DNA from: Streptomyces sp. Ru62
GTDB taxonomy: Bacteria > Actinomycetota > Actinomycetes > Streptomycetales > Streptomycetaceae
Length of the DNA stretch: 64,000 nucleotides
Assembly (NCBI RefSeq): GCF_002920615.1
Contig: NZ_PQSU01000013.1
Span: forward strand, 1 to 64,000
Reading direction: 5' to 3'
Shown: positions 9,201-17,737 of the stretch, one piece after another
How positions within the stretch are numbered: position 1 is the stretch's first letter
How the letters are laid out: every line of letters starts with the position of its first letter
Notes under the pieces: generated by a model
What the model saw: the letters and a program-made list of their open reading frames with translations, nothing else
The model's database searches: none
Told to the model about the DNA's origin: nothing
Made by a program: the position numbers and the translations under genes

Positions 9201-10163
9201 TCACGGGGTCACCGCGATGTTGGTCAGACCCCTGCCGCCCGCCACCGTGTTGTCGCTGTACACCGTCGTCGTGCAGCCGGCGCCGACGTTGGTCACGTCG
9301 ATCGCCAGGCGGGTGGTCCCGGTGGCGGTCGTCAAGTCCGACCTGTTGCCCTTGAAGATCGTGCCGCAGCCCCAGCCGGGCTGCTGGGTGTGGGTCTGGT
9401 AGCCGTCGTTGCTGGTCGTGGTGCCGGTGTTGTCCTGCACGAGGACGTCGTTGCCCTTCACGTCGACCCAGGAGTCGTCGTAGTTGGCGCCGGTCAGGCC
9501 CCCGCCGTCGAAGGTGTTGCCGATGATCCGGGCGCCGGTCGTGCCCTCCTTGATGTCGACGTTCTCGCCGCCCACGCCGGGACCGATCGTGTTGTCCAGG
9601 ATCTGGATGCGGTCGCTCTTGTCGGACAGTGTGTTCGCGGTCCCGACGTAGACGCCCTCGCCCATGCCGCGGCCGTCGTTCCCGGTGTCGTAGATCCTGG
9701 AGTTCCTGATCACGCCGTCCGTGCTGGAGGTGCGGAAGTGCACGCCCTCCATGTCCAGGCCGTGCACCGTGACGCCGTCGACCACGACCGCCTTGGCCGC
9801 GTCGATCATGATGCCCTTCTGGCCGCCGGTCACGGTCACGCCCTGGACCGTCCAGTAGGAGGCGCCGTTCAGATGGAGGCCGTAGCCGCCGCCGGCGGTG
9901 AGCACGGCTTTGGGGGAGCCGGTGAGGGTGATGCGGGCGGATGCCGTGGCCGGCGTCGTCGCCTTGAAGTTCCCGGTGTACGTGCCGTCCGCCAGGTGGA
10001 TGGTGTCGCCGGGCCCGGCGGCACCGAGCGCGGCCTTCAGCTGGGCCGCGGTCGTCACCTCGATCGTGGTGGCGGCCGAGGCCGGGCCGGTGGCGGTCAG
10101 GAGCAGTCCGCCGACGGTGAGGGCGGCGGTGAACAGGGAGGGGAGCGGCGTGCGTATGCGCAT
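9201..10163 (-). CDS. Secreted right-handed parallel beta-helix protein
   Basis: 320 aa. Ribosome binding site GGAAGG lies 6 nt before ATG 10163. A Sec signal peptide ends at about ASA (residue 30). The mature protein opens with the stretch TTAAQLKAALGAAGPGDTIH typical of pectate-lyase-like and PbH1 parallel beta-helix proteins (chondroitinase/pectate-lyase superfamily), then repeated G-V-x-V-x-G and N-x-I turns. The fold points to binding or cleaving an acidic polysaccharide outside the cell, but no pectate-lyase catalytic Arg/Asp set can be assigned by eye. It is convergent with rpsA and looks like an accessory gene inside a conserved block. Confidence 0.85.
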   Translation of the reverse strand: MRIRTPLPSLFTAALTVGGLLLTATGPASAATTIEVTTAAQLKAALGAAGPGDTIHLADGTYTGNFKATTPATASARITLTGSPKAVLTAGGGYGLHLNGASYWTVQGVTVTGGQKGIMIDAAKAVVVDGVTVHGLDMEGVHFRTSSTDGVIRNSRIYDTGNDGRGMGEGVYVGTANTLSDKSDRIQILDNTIGPGVGGENVDIKEGTTGARIIGNTFDGGGLTGANYDDSWVDVKGNDVLVQDNTGTTTSNDGYQTHTQQPGWGCGTIFKGNRSDLTTATGTTRLAIDVTNVGAGCTTTVYSDNTVAGGRGLTNIAVTP

Positions 10164-10356
10164 GGAATGCCTTCCTGTCGTGCTTCCTCATACGTGAACG
10201 ACGACCGGCATGCTGAACTCGGCTGTCGTGAAGGTACGGACCAGGTGACGGGTCGTCAAGATGTCCCGCAGGAGATCGCTGATCAGCGGCGTGTCGCGGG
10301 AATTCCCCTGTTCCGGGGCGCGTTGTCCATGGGGAACACGAGGAGGAGCGGTCACA

Positions 10357-11295
10357 GTGCTTGATCCGCAGGGTTTGTACGCATGGGAGCCGAAGGGCCT
10401 CGCCGTGGTGGACATGGCGCTCGCCCAGGAGTCGGCCGGCCTTGTCATGCTCTACCACTTCGACGGATACATCGACGCGGGCGAGACCGGCGACCAGATC
10501 GTCGACCGGCTGCTCGACTCACTGCCCCACCAGGTCGTGGCCCGGTTCGACCACGACCGGCTCGTGGACTACCGAGCCCGCCGGCCCCTGCTGACCTTCA
10601 AACGGGACCGCTGGACCGGCTACGAGACCCCGGCCATCGAGGTCCGCCTCGTCCAGGACACCACCGGTGCCCCGTTCCTGCTGCTGTCCGGCCCCGAGCC
10701 CGACGTGGAGTGGGAGCGGTTCGCGGCGGCCGTGCGGCAGATAGTGGAGCGGCTCGGCGTCCGCCTGTCCGTGAACTTCCACGGCATCCCCATGGGCGTC
10801 CCGCACACCCGCCCCGTGGGCCTGACCCCGCACGGCAACCGCACCGACCTCGTCCCCGGCCACCGCAGCCCCTTCGAGGAGGCGCAGGTGCCCGGCAGCG
10901 CCGAGTCGCTGCTCGAATACCGCCTCATGGAGGCCGGACACGACGTCCTGGGCGTCGCCGCGCACGTCCCGCACTACATCGCCCGTTCGCCGTACCCGGA
11001 CGCCGCCCTGACCGTCCTGGAGGCCATCACGGCCGCCACCGGCCTGGTCCTGCCCGGCGTCGCGCACGCGCTGCGCACCGACGCGCACCGCACGCAGACC
11101 GAGATCGACCGGCAGATCCAGGAGGGCGACGAGGAACTGACCGCGCTGGTCCAGGGCCTTGAGCACCAGTACGACGCCGCGGCGGGCGCCGAGACCAGGG
11201 GCAACATGCTCGCCGAGCCCGTGGAGATCCCGTCGGCCGACGAGATCGGGCGCGAGTTCGAGCGCTTCCTGGCGGAGCGCGAGGGCGACAACTGA
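10357..11295 (+). CDS. PAC2 family protein
   Basis: 312 aa from GTG 10357, with AGGAGGAG 8 nt upstream. The sequence matches the PAC2 (proteasome assembly chaperone 2-like) family: an N-terminal LVMLYHFDGYIDAGETG block, a central GIPMGVPHTRP block, and HVPHYIARSPYPDAALTVLE, with a charged helical C-terminal tail. Actinobacteria carry PAC2 proteins and a 20S proteasome, but a chaperone role for the bacterial members is inferred from homology only. It precedes coaE by 45 bp on the same strand, a linkage common in Streptomyces. Confidence 0.9.
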   Translation: MLDPQGLYAWEPKGLAVVDMALAQESAGLVMLYHFDGYIDAGETGDQIVDRLLDSLPHQVVARFDHDRLVDYRARRPLLTFKRDRWTGYETPAIEVRLVQDTTGAPFLLLSGPEPDVEWERFAAAVRQIVERLGVRLSVNFHGIPMGVPHTRPVGLTPHGNRTDLVPGHRSPFEEAQVPGSAESLLEYRLMEAGHDVLGVAAHVPHYIARSPYPDAALTVLEAITAATGLVLPGVAHALRTDAHRTQTEIDRQIQEGDEELTALVQGLEHQYDAAAGAETRGNMLAEPVEIPSADEIGREFERFLAEREGDN

Positions 11296-11340
11296 CCTCC
11301 GCCGGTTCCGCCGGCAGAGGCAGCGCCTAAGCTTCCGCTC

Positions 11341-11982
11341 ATGCTGACAGTGGGCCTGACCGGCGGGATCGGCGCCGGCAAGAGCGAGGTGTCGCGGCTG
11401 CTCGTGCAACACGGGGCCGTACTGATCGACGCCGACCGCATCGCGCGCGAGGTTGTGGCGCCCGGCACGCCCGGTCTCGCGGCCGTGGTCGACGCCTTCG
11501 GAGCGGACGTCCTCGCAGCCGACGGCAGCCTCGACCGGCCCCGGCTCGGTTCCATCGTCTTCGCCGACCCCGAGAAGCTCGCCCTCCTCAACTCGATCGT
11601 GCACCCCCTGGTGGGCGCCCGTTCCCGCGAGCTGGAGAGAGCCGCGGCCGAGGACGCCGTGGTGGTCCACGACGTGCCCCTGCTCACCGAGAACGGCCTC
11701 GCCCCGCTCTACGACGTGGTGATCGTCGTGGACGCGAGCCCCGCGACCCAGCTCGACCGGCTGGTACGGCTGAGGGGGATGACCGAGGAGGACGCACGCG
11801 CGCGTATGGCCGCGCAGGCGACCCGTGAGCAGCGCCGGGAGATCGCGGACATCGTGATCGACAACGACGTACCCCTGGACGCGCTGAAGAAGCGCGTCGC
11901 CGAGGTCTGGGACGACCTCGCACACCGGGCACGGCAGGCCGGTACGACCCCGAACGGCACGGACGACCCGGACGGTACCTGA
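11341..11982 (+). CDS. coaE: Dephospho-CoA kinase
   Basis: 213 aa. It phosphorylates the 3'-hydroxyl of dephospho-CoA with ATP, the last step of coenzyme A synthesis. P-loop GGIGAGKS at residues 8-15, the DADRIAREV substrate motif at about 30-38, and the VHDVPLLTENGL block near 110. Length matches bacterial CoaE without the extra C-terminal domain seen in mycobacteria; only a short Asp/Thr-rich tail follows. It sits 45 bp after the PAC2 gene and 140 bp ahead of the TPR gene. Confidence 0.97.
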   Translation: MLTVGLTGGIGAGKSEVSRLLVQHGAVLIDADRIAREVVAPGTPGLAAVVDAFGADVLAADGSLDRPRLGSIVFADPEKLALLNSIVHPLVGARSRELERAAAEDAVVVHDVPLLTENGLAPLYDVVIVVDASPATQLDRLVRLRGMTEEDARARMAAQATREQRREIADIVIDNDVPLDALKKRVAEVWDDLAHRARQAGTTPNGTDDPDGT

Positions 11983-12122
11983 TAGGCCGGCGGTACGGGA
12001 TGGGCCGACGGTACCGGGGAGGTACGGAACAGAGGGTGCGGAGCGGCCGTCATGGCGTGCCGGTACGGAATAGCGGTCCGGTCCGGGGCGTTGAAGCCCG
12101 GGAGTGAGGGAAGGACTCTGCC

Positions 12123-12503
12123 GTGCCCGAGACCAGCGGTTCCACCGGACGTACTCCGGAAACGCATGTCATCGACTTCCGTGCTGCGGAGCAACTGCTC
12201 AACGCGCGGGACCCGCGGGGCGCGGTGAAGCTGCTCGACGGAGTCATCGCCGCGCACCCCGAGAACACCGCCGCCCGGCTGCTCCGCGCCCGCGCCTTCT
12301 TCGCCGCGGCGCAACTGCGTCCCGCCGAGCTTGAGTTCACCATCGTGCTGGAGCGCGAGCCGGACAACGCGTACGCGCACTTCGCTCTGGCCCGCACCTA
12401 CGAGCGCCAGGGCCGCCCCGACCAGGCCAAGCGCCACTTCCGGCTGGCGGCGGCGCTGGACCCCAACCCGCAGTACCTGAAGGCGGCACGCTTCGAGGAG
12501 TGA
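12123..12503 (+). CDS. Tetratricopeptide repeat protein
   Basis: 126 aa from GTG 12123 with GAAGGA about 9 nt upstream. Residues about 20-115 form three TPR-like helical pairs (AEQLLNARDPRGAVKLLDGV, TAARLLRARAFFAAAQLRPA, AYAHFALARTYERQGRPDQA), nearly the whole protein. TPRs are protein-binding scaffolds; the partner is unknown. It lies downstream of coaE in the same direction and may be cotranscribed. Confidence 0.85.
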   Translation: MPETSGSTGRTPETHVIDFRAAEQLLNARDPRGAVKLLDGVIAAHPENTAARLLRARAFFAAAQLRPAELEFTIVLEREPDNAYAHFALARTYERQGRPDQAKRHFRLAAALDPNPQYLKAARFEE

Positions 12504-12567
12504 CGGCGCGACGGTGGAGGACCGGGCGGGCGGTCGCGGCAGCGGCCATCCCCCTCACGGCCGGGCG

Positions 12568-12768
12568 CCGAGCGGTCATGGGAGGCGCGGGCCGGGATCG
12601 AGCGGTCATGCAGGGGTGGCTGATGTCGAGCGCGCACGCACTGGCGGCTGGTGTCGAGCCGGTACGCGGGCGATGACCGGATCGAGTGGTCACGGGGCGG
12701 TGGCCGGTGTTCGAGCGGGCACGTGGGCGATGACCGGGACCGAGAGGGCACCGCAAGGGGTGGCCGGA
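12568..12768. repeat. Tandem repeat array, unit 28-29 bp, about 7 copies
   Basis: Units begin TCGAGCGGTCA or a close variant and end GGCGGTGGCCGGTG; starts fall near 12568, 12598, 12626, 12654, 12682, 12711 and 12740. The array fills the gap between the TPR gene and the end of the opposite-strand DUF6343-like gene. The period is not a multiple of three throughout, and no frame with a start and ribosome binding site uses it, so it appears non-coding. Confidence 0.65.
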
Positions 12769-12801
12769 GCGCCCCACCGCCGTCGGCGGGGTGTCGGCCG
12801 G

Positions 12802-13125
12802 TCACGGATGGTGGTGTCCCGGTGGCCCCCGATGCGGGTGGCGGTGTCCCGGTGGCTCCGGAAACGGCGGTCCGTCCGGCGGCCGGTACGGGGGTACGTC
12901 CCGGCCCGGCTGGTAGTGCGGGCCCTGCCGGATGTGCCGGAGGACCACGGTCATGTCCACGGTGATCAGCAGCCACAGCACCCCACAGGCCGCCGCCCAG
13001 CCCGGGTGCCCGGCCAGCGCGAACGCCGCCGTGCCGAAGACCGCCCAGGCCAGCCCCCAAAGGCTCAGCCAGAACCGCGCCCGCAGGGCACTGCGCGCGG
13101 TCGCCGGTTCACTGCCCGTACGCAT
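12802..13125 (-). CDS. Small two-helix membrane protein (DUF6343-like)
   Basis: 107 aa; start ATG 13125 has AAGGAG 10 nt upstream, which rules out the longer frame. Two membrane helices: RFWLSLWGLAWAVFGTAAFA and GWAAACGVLWLLITVDMTVV. After them comes a cytosolic-type tail rich in Pro, His and Gly (PPYRPPDGPPFPEPPG) that reads into repeat-like DNA. The arrangement SALRARFWLSLWGL with HIRQGPHYQPG is familiar from small Streptomyces membrane proteins; the DUF number is from memory. Function unknown. It is divergent from the acyltransferase gene. Confidence 0.8.
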   Translation of the reverse strand: MRTGSEPATARSALRARFWLSLWGLAWAVFGTAAFALAGHPGWAAACGVLWLLITVDMTVVLRHIRQGPHYQPGRDVPPYRPPDGPPFPEPPGHRHPHRGPPGHHHP

Positions 13126-13252
13126 CGGATCACCACTCCTTCCAGCAACGTACTCTTCGACGACGACGTGCATCAACACTCGACGAGGCGACGGGAACTC
13201 TCGCCGAGGAGGCGTGACGAGGCCGTCCGCCGAGGCCGAAGGGGGACCACCC

Positions 13253-14164
13253 GTGCTGCCGGACACCGACGACCTGCCCGCACTGCTCCTCGACCTGGCC
13301 GTGCCGCACGAGGACGTCAACGACCTCGTCGCCCAGTGGCGCAGGCTGACCGGTGATCCCGGCACGCTCCGGCTCCTGACGGAGTGCGTCGGGGAGCTCT
13401 TCCGCGAGCCGGAAGACACGGGCCGCACGCCCGAGTTGCCCGGTCTGCTCGCCTCGGCCCCGGCCGATCTGACGGACACCTTCGCCGTGCACGTCCTCCT
13501 CGCCGCGCTCCCGCGTACCCAGGCACTCCACCGGGCCCGCGGCATACCGGCCGAGATCTCCCGGCGCACCCTGGCCGACCTGGGCCGTCACCTCGCCGTG
13601 CACCGCAGACGGCACGGCAGGGCCGGGATGCAGTCGTGGCGCTGGCTGGTCCGGCACTTCCGCGGCGAGTTGTACCAGCTCGGGCGGCTCCAGTTCGAGC
13701 GCGCACGGCTCGGGGACCGCGACGCGCGGGTGACGGCGTCGGCCGGGCTGGACGCGGCGCCCGGAACGCCCTGCCTGAACCTGCACATCCCCGACTTCCA
13801 CGGACCGCTGACCCCGTCCGCCTGCGACCGCTCCGTGGCGCTGGCCCGGGAGTTCTTCGCCCGGTACTTCCCCGAGGAGCGGCCGGTGGCGGTGCTGTGC
13901 CACTCCTGGCTGCTGGACCCGCAGTTGCGGCGGTACCTGCCCGCCGACTCCAACATCCTGCGCTTCCAAGGGCGCTTCCGCATCGCCCGCGAGGAGAGCG
14001 AGCCGGCCGACACCGAGCCCGTGCAGTTCGTCTTCGGCGACCCGGACTTGCCCGTGGCCGCGCTGCCCCGCCGGACGTCCGTGGAGCGGGCGGTCGGGGA
14101 CCAGCTACGGGCCGGCGGCCACTGGTACGTCGGGCACGGATGGTTCCCGTTCCGGGCTGAATAG
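13253..14164 (+). CDS. Acyltransferase domain protein (NAT_N / GNAT_C type)
   Basis: 303 aa from GTG 13253 (GGGGGA upstream). The sequence has the N-acyltransferase N-terminal domain and, from about residue 105, a GNAT-like C-terminal domain: GMQSWRWLVRHFRGELYQLGRLQFER, then LNLHIPDFHGPLTP and VLCHSWLLDPQLRRYLP. This pairing is known in Gram-positive proteins annotated as acyltransferases of unknown substrate. It is the first gene of a loose same-strand run with the next methyltransferase and DoxX genes. Confidence 0.8.
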   Translation: MLPDTDDLPALLLDLAVPHEDVNDLVAQWRRLTGDPGTLRLLTECVGELFREPEDTGRTPELPGLLASAPADLTDTFAVHVLLAALPRTQALHRARGIPAEISRRTLADLGRHLAVHRRRHGRAGMQSWRWLVRHFRGELYQLGRLQFERARLGDRDARVTASAGLDAAPGTPCLNLHIPDFHGPLTPSACDRSVALAREFFARYFPEERPVAVLCHSWLLDPQLRRYLPADSNILRFQGRFRIAREESEPADTEPVQFVFGDPDLPVAALPRRTSVERAVGDQLRAGGHWYVGHGWFPFRAE

Positions 14165-14238
14165 CTCGAACGAGTGAACTGGGGGAGGGTGGGAACGGGC
14201 GTGCGGGGGCGGGCCGTTGTCCGGGCATGAGGATCGAG

Positions 14239-14919
14239 ATGCGTGAGGGCCACGAGGGCACGGGACCGGGCGAGATCACCCCGGACGGCTGCGCGGTCGA
14301 GTTGTACGCACGACTGCCGGTGGGCGAGGAGCCGGACATCGTCGCCGCGGCGGTCCCGGCCGGGGCGCACATCCTGGAACTCGGCAGCGGGGTGGGCCGG
14401 GTGACCCATCCGCTGCTGGAGCGCGGCTTCACGGTGACGGCGGTGGACGAGTCGGCCGACATGCTGGCCCGGGTCCGCGGAGCGCGCACGATACGCAGCT
14501 CCATCGAAGACCTCGACCTGGGCGAGAAGTTCGACGTGGTGATGCTCGCGTCGTTCCTGGTGCACGCCGGTGACGAGGAGGTGCGCAGGGGCCTGCTGCG
14601 CACCTGCGCCCGGCATGTGGCGGACGGCGGCTGTGTGCTGATCCAGCGGGAGGGCGCGGACTACCACACCAAGGTGCCCAGGGAGCGGGTCGACCCGAGC
14701 GGCTTCACCGTGCGGATCGCCTCGGTGGAGCCGGCCGGGGCGGGGGTGAACTCGGTCCACGCGGAGTACGTCTTCCCGGACGCGGTCTGGACGCAGACGT
14801 TTCTCTCCAGACCCCTGACGAAGGAGCAGTTCGAGTCGGCGCTGGCGGAAGCGGGACTGGAGGTGGACACGTATCTGACCCCGGACGGCATGTGGGTCCG
14901 GGCGGTGCCCTCGGCCTAG
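14239..14919 (+). CDS. Class I SAM-dependent methyltransferase
   Basis: 226 aa from ATG 14239, which has GAGGA 5 nt upstream; the ATG at 14227 lacks a ribosome binding site. Motif I is HILELGSGVGRVTHPLL, motif II VTAVDESADML, motif III FDVVMLASFLVH. The C-terminal half carries a beta-rich substrate region ending LTPDGMWVRAVP. It looks like a small-molecule methyltransferase of the ubiE/Methyltransf_25 type; the substrate is not evident. A gap of 75 bp separates it from the acyltransferase gene. Confidence 0.9.
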   Translation: MREGHEGTGPGEITPDGCAVELYARLPVGEEPDIVAAAVPAGAHILELGSGVGRVTHPLLERGFTVTAVDESADMLARVRGARTIRSSIEDLDLGEKFDVVMLASFLVHAGDEEVRRGLLRTCARHVADGGCVLIQREGADYHTKVPRERVDPSGFTVRIASVEPAGAGVNSVHAEYVFPDAVWTQTFLSRPLTKEQFESALAEAGLEVDTYLTPDGMWVRAVPSA

Positions 14920-15067
14920 TCGCCTCGGCTCCCGCACACGGTTCGTTCGTCCTGGGGGCGGGACGGCGAGGGTTCCCGACCGATGAGGTGTCGGCCGATG
15001 AATTCCGGACCGCCGGCTGGTCTACCTCGGTGACAGCAATCGGGACCGCTTCACCGGGAGACCCCAC

Positions 15068-15526
15068 ATGTCCGAGACCACCGCCCCCGTCAGCTCCACG
15101 ACGACGACGCCCGCCGGGGTCACCGCCGACGCGCTCACCGGCCGGGCGCGCGGAGCCCGGGTCGCCCTGCGCGGGGTGCAAGTGCTGCTCGCGCTGTTCT
15201 ACGGCATCGCGAGCGCCCTGCCCAAGCTGATCGCCCACCCCACGGCCGTAGAGTCCTTCGACAGAATCGGCTGGGGCAGCGGGGCCATGTACACCATCGG
15301 CGCGCTCGAACTCGCCGGAGCGATCGCGCTGTTGATCCCGGTGCTCCAGTCCGTGGCGGCGATCGCCCTCAGCGCGCTCATGGTGGGGGCGTTCATCGTC
15401 CAGGTCACCGCATTCGACGGCCAGAACGCGGCGACCCCGCTGATCCTGATCGCCCCCCTCGCCCTGATCGCCTGGACCCGTCGGGCGCACAACAGGGAGC
15501 TGCTGCGGCTGCTGGGCCGACGGTGA
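15068..15526 (+). CDS. DoxX-like membrane protein
   Basis: 152 aa with four membrane helices, the DoxX fold: VLLALFYGIASALPKLI, AMYTIGALELAGAIALLIPV, VAAIALSALMVGAFIVQVTA and LILIAPLALIAWTRR. GGGAG lies 8 nt before the ATG. DoxX family members are linked to redox and sulfur handling in some bacteria, but this subgroup is functionally undefined. Convergent with the S4 protein gene. Confidence 0.88.
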   Translation: MSETTAPVSSTTTTPAGVTADALTGRARGARVALRGVQVLLALFYGIASALPKLIAHPTAVESFDRIGWGSGAMYTIGALELAGAIALLIPVLQSVAAIALSALMVGAFIVQVTAFDGQNAATPLILIAPLALIAWTRRAHNRELLRLLGRR

Positions 15527-15604
15527 CAGCGGTGGCGTCGGCCGGGTGGGCGGCTCCGGCCGAGGCGGCGGCCGACGGCCTGAGGTGGGCCAAGCCTCGT
15601 CGGC

Positions 15605-15745
15605 TCAGCGTCCGCGCGGTCGCCTTCCCGAGCTGCCGAAGCTGCCGGAGCCTGTCGGACCGCCGAGCCGCCGGAGCCTGTCGGACCGCCCGAGCCGCCG
15701 GAGCCTGCCGGACCGCCGGAGTCCCCCGGGCGCGGCCGGAGCCCC
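15605..15745 (-). pseudogene. Frameshifted extension of the S4 protein Gly/Ser tail
   Basis: Directly past the S4-protein stop codon the same repeat coding continues in a second frame (GDSGGPAGSGGSGGPTGSGG) and then a third (PTGSGSFGSSGRRPRGR followed by TGA at 15607-15605). Restoring two single-base indels would lengthen the tail by about 45 residues. The DNA is a 27-bp degenerate repeat, so slippage is the simplest cause. Confidence 0.5.
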
Positions 15746-16483
15746 CTAGCCGCCGGAGGTGCCGCGTCCACCGGAGCCGCCGTGTCCCCCCGCGCCGCCG
15801 GGGCCGCCGGAAGTACCGGGGCCACCGCGTCGGCCACGGCCGCCGGACCCGCCGCGTCCACCGGAGCCACCGCGTCCGCCGGAAGCACCGGACCGGCCCG
15901 GTCCGCCGGATGCTCCGGGTCCGCCCAGTTCGGTCAAGCCGGGGAAGCCCGCGGGGATGCCCGGGCCGGCGACACCGCGGAGGCGCTCCAGCTCGCGGCG
16001 GTCCCGCTTGGTGGGTCGGCCGGCGCCGCGGTCACGCAGTCCGGCGGGGGCGATGGCCTCGCGGGGCGGGGGCGGAGGGGAGTTGTCGATGTAGCACTGG
16101 GCGGCCACGGGCGCGCCCACCCGCTTGCGGATCAGCCGCTTGACGATCACGATCCGTTCCCGGCCCTCGTGCCGCATCCGCACCTCGTCGCCGACGCGCA
16201 CGGAGTGGGCGGGCTTCACCCGCTCGCCGTTCACGTGCACATGCCCGCCCCGGCAGGCTGCGGCCCCGAGGGAGCGGGTCTTGATCAGGCGGACGGCCCA
16301 GATCCAGCTGTCGATGCGGACGGTCTCGCCGTTGGCGGGTCCGGCGGCCTCGGCGGCGGCCACCGCGGCGGCGATCTTGGGATCGAGCGGTCGGTCGGCG
16401 GGGGCGGGGTCGGTCGCGCTCGGCTCGCCGGTTCCCTCGACGGTCCCACGGTCCACGTTCTCGTCCGCGTCATCGGTAGCCAT
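15746..16483 (-). CDS. RNA-binding S4 domain protein with long Gly-rich tail
   Basis: 245 aa. Residues about 55-110 are an S4 RNA-binding domain of the Hsp15 type: VRIDSWIWAVRLIKTRSLG, then GGHVHVNGERVKPAHSVRVGD. Hsp15 proteins bind stalled 50S subunits carrying peptidyl-tRNA; a similar role is inference here. An RPTKRDRRELERL segment follows, as in other actinobacterial homologues. The last 65 residues are almost pure Gly/Ser/Arg/Pro repeats (GGSGGRGGSGG), much longer than the family norm, and the repeat DNA runs on past the stop codon in other frames. Confidence 0.9.
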   Translation of the reverse strand: MATDDADENVDRGTVEGTGEPSATDPAPADRPLDPKIAAAVAAAEAAGPANGETVRIDSWIWAVRLIKTRSLGAAACRGGHVHVNGERVKPAHSVRVGDEVRMRHEGRERIVIVKRLIRKRVGAPVAAQCYIDNSPPPPPREAIAPAGLRDRGAGRPTKRDRRELERLRGVAGPGIPAGFPGLTELGGPGASGGPGRSGASGGRGGSGGRGGSGGRGRRGGPGTSGGPGGAGGHGGSGGRGTSGG

Positions 16484-16616
16484 GCACCGACCTTAACGCC
16501 CCCGCCCCGTGGACCCGGAAGCGTTTTCGCGGTGGTCGCAGTGGTGCAGGGTGTCCGGGTGGTCATGGTGGCCGCGGGCGCCCGGTGGCGGGTGGTGCTC
16601 TTGGTGCTACTGATGC

Positions 16617-16820
16617 CGTGGCCCCGGTGGCCCCGGTGGCCCCGGTGGCCCCGGTGGTCCCGACGGCCCCGGTCCCGATCGCCGCGGTGGTCCCGACCGC
16701 CCCGGTGGTCCCGATGGCCCCGTGATCCCGATGGTGCCGGAGGTGCTGGTTGTCCCGGTGGTGCCAGAGGTGCTGGTTGTCCCGGTGGTGCCGGAGGTGC
16801 CGGTGTCCCGGTGGTCGTCA
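16617..16820. repeat. Minisatellite: 9-bp and 27-bp tandem repeats
   Basis: A run of the 9-mer TGGCCCCGG is repeated four times exactly from about 16619, then degenerates (GGTGGTCCCGAC variants). From about 16738 a 27-bp unit (GGTGCTGGTTGTCCCGGTGG plus 7 bp) recurs nearly three times. The array lies in the 536-bp gap between the S4 gene and the uracil-DNA glycosylase. On the minus strand one frame reads as collagen-like Gly-X-Y, but no start site supports translation. Confidence 0.75.
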
Positions 16821-17019
16821 GGGCCGGGGCCCGAAGTGGGCCCGTGAGCGCCCGCACCCCGGCTCTCCCGCGGAGCCCGACCTCGACGGCTGGTGCCTCG
16901 GCGCCGACGGCGGTGGCGTACAGGGCACCGGCCATCTCCCGGGTCCCGCCCCTCCCGGCCTACCCGCAGGGCACCGGCCTCCCCGCAGCGCACCGCCCAC
17001 CAGGGCATAGCGTGGTCGT

Positions 17020-17715
17020 ATGGACGACAGCAGCGCCCTCGCCCGACTCGACCGGCGCGTCGCCGACTGCCGGGCGTGCCCCCGGTTGGTCGAATGGCGT
17101 GAGGAGGTGGCCCGTACCAAGCGGGCCGCGTTCGCCGACTGGACGTACTGGGGGCGGCCGGTGCCCGGGTTCGGGCCGGCCGACGCACGGCTGGCGATCA
17201 TCGGGCTGGCCCCGGCCGCGCACGGCGGGAACCGCACCGGCCGTATGTTCACCGGGGACCGTTCGGGGGACGTGCTGTACCAGGCGCTGTACGACGTGGG
17301 GCTCGCCTCGCAGCCCACCTCGGTCAGCGCCGACGACGGGCTTGAGCTGCACGGTGTGCGGATCACGGCGCCCGTGCACTGCGCGCCGCCCGCCAACAAA
17401 CCGACGCCGGGTGAGCGCGACACCTGCCGTCCCTGGCTGGTCCAGGAGCTGACGCTGCTCCGGCCGACCCTGCGGGCCGTGGTCGTGCTCGGCGCCTTCG
17501 GCTGGCAGGCCGCGCTGCCCGCGTTCGCGGAGGCGGGCTGGACCGTGCCCCGTCCCCGCCCGGCCTTCGCCCACGGCACCCGGGTCGCGCTCGACGGCCT
17601 GGACCTCTTCGGCTGCTTCCACGTCAGCCAGCGCAACACCTTCACCGGCCGGCTCACCGCCGAGATGCTCCGCGAGGTACTGCGCACGGCGGCGGAGGCG
17701 GCCGGACTGCCGTAG
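17020..17715 (+). CDS. Uracil-DNA glycosylase, family 5 (UDGb)
   Basis: 231 aa. It removes uracil and possibly other deaminated bases from DNA. Motif 1 GLAPAAHGGN (62-71) followed by RTGRMFTGD is diagnostic for family 5; motif 2 is HVSQRN (201-206). Four cysteines (17, 20, 121, 136) are placed to hold the 4Fe-4S cluster of this family. A -10-like TAGCGT ends 6 nt before the ATG, so the mRNA may be leaderless; no damage-promoter motif like that of uvrA was found here. Convergent with the GntR gene. Confidence 0.93.
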   Translation: MDDSSALARLDRRVADCRACPRLVEWREEVARTKRAAFADWTYWGRPVPGFGPADARLAIIGLAPAAHGGNRTGRMFTGDRSGDVLYQALYDVGLASQPTSVSADDGLELHGVRITAPVHCAPPANKPTPGERDTCRPWLVQELTLLRPTLRAVVVLGAFGWQAALPAFAEAGWTVPRPRPAFAHGTRVALDGLDLFGCFHVSQRNTFTGRLTAEMLREVLRTAAEAAGLP

Positions 17716-17737
17716 GGCCCGCGGACGCGGGGGTGCC

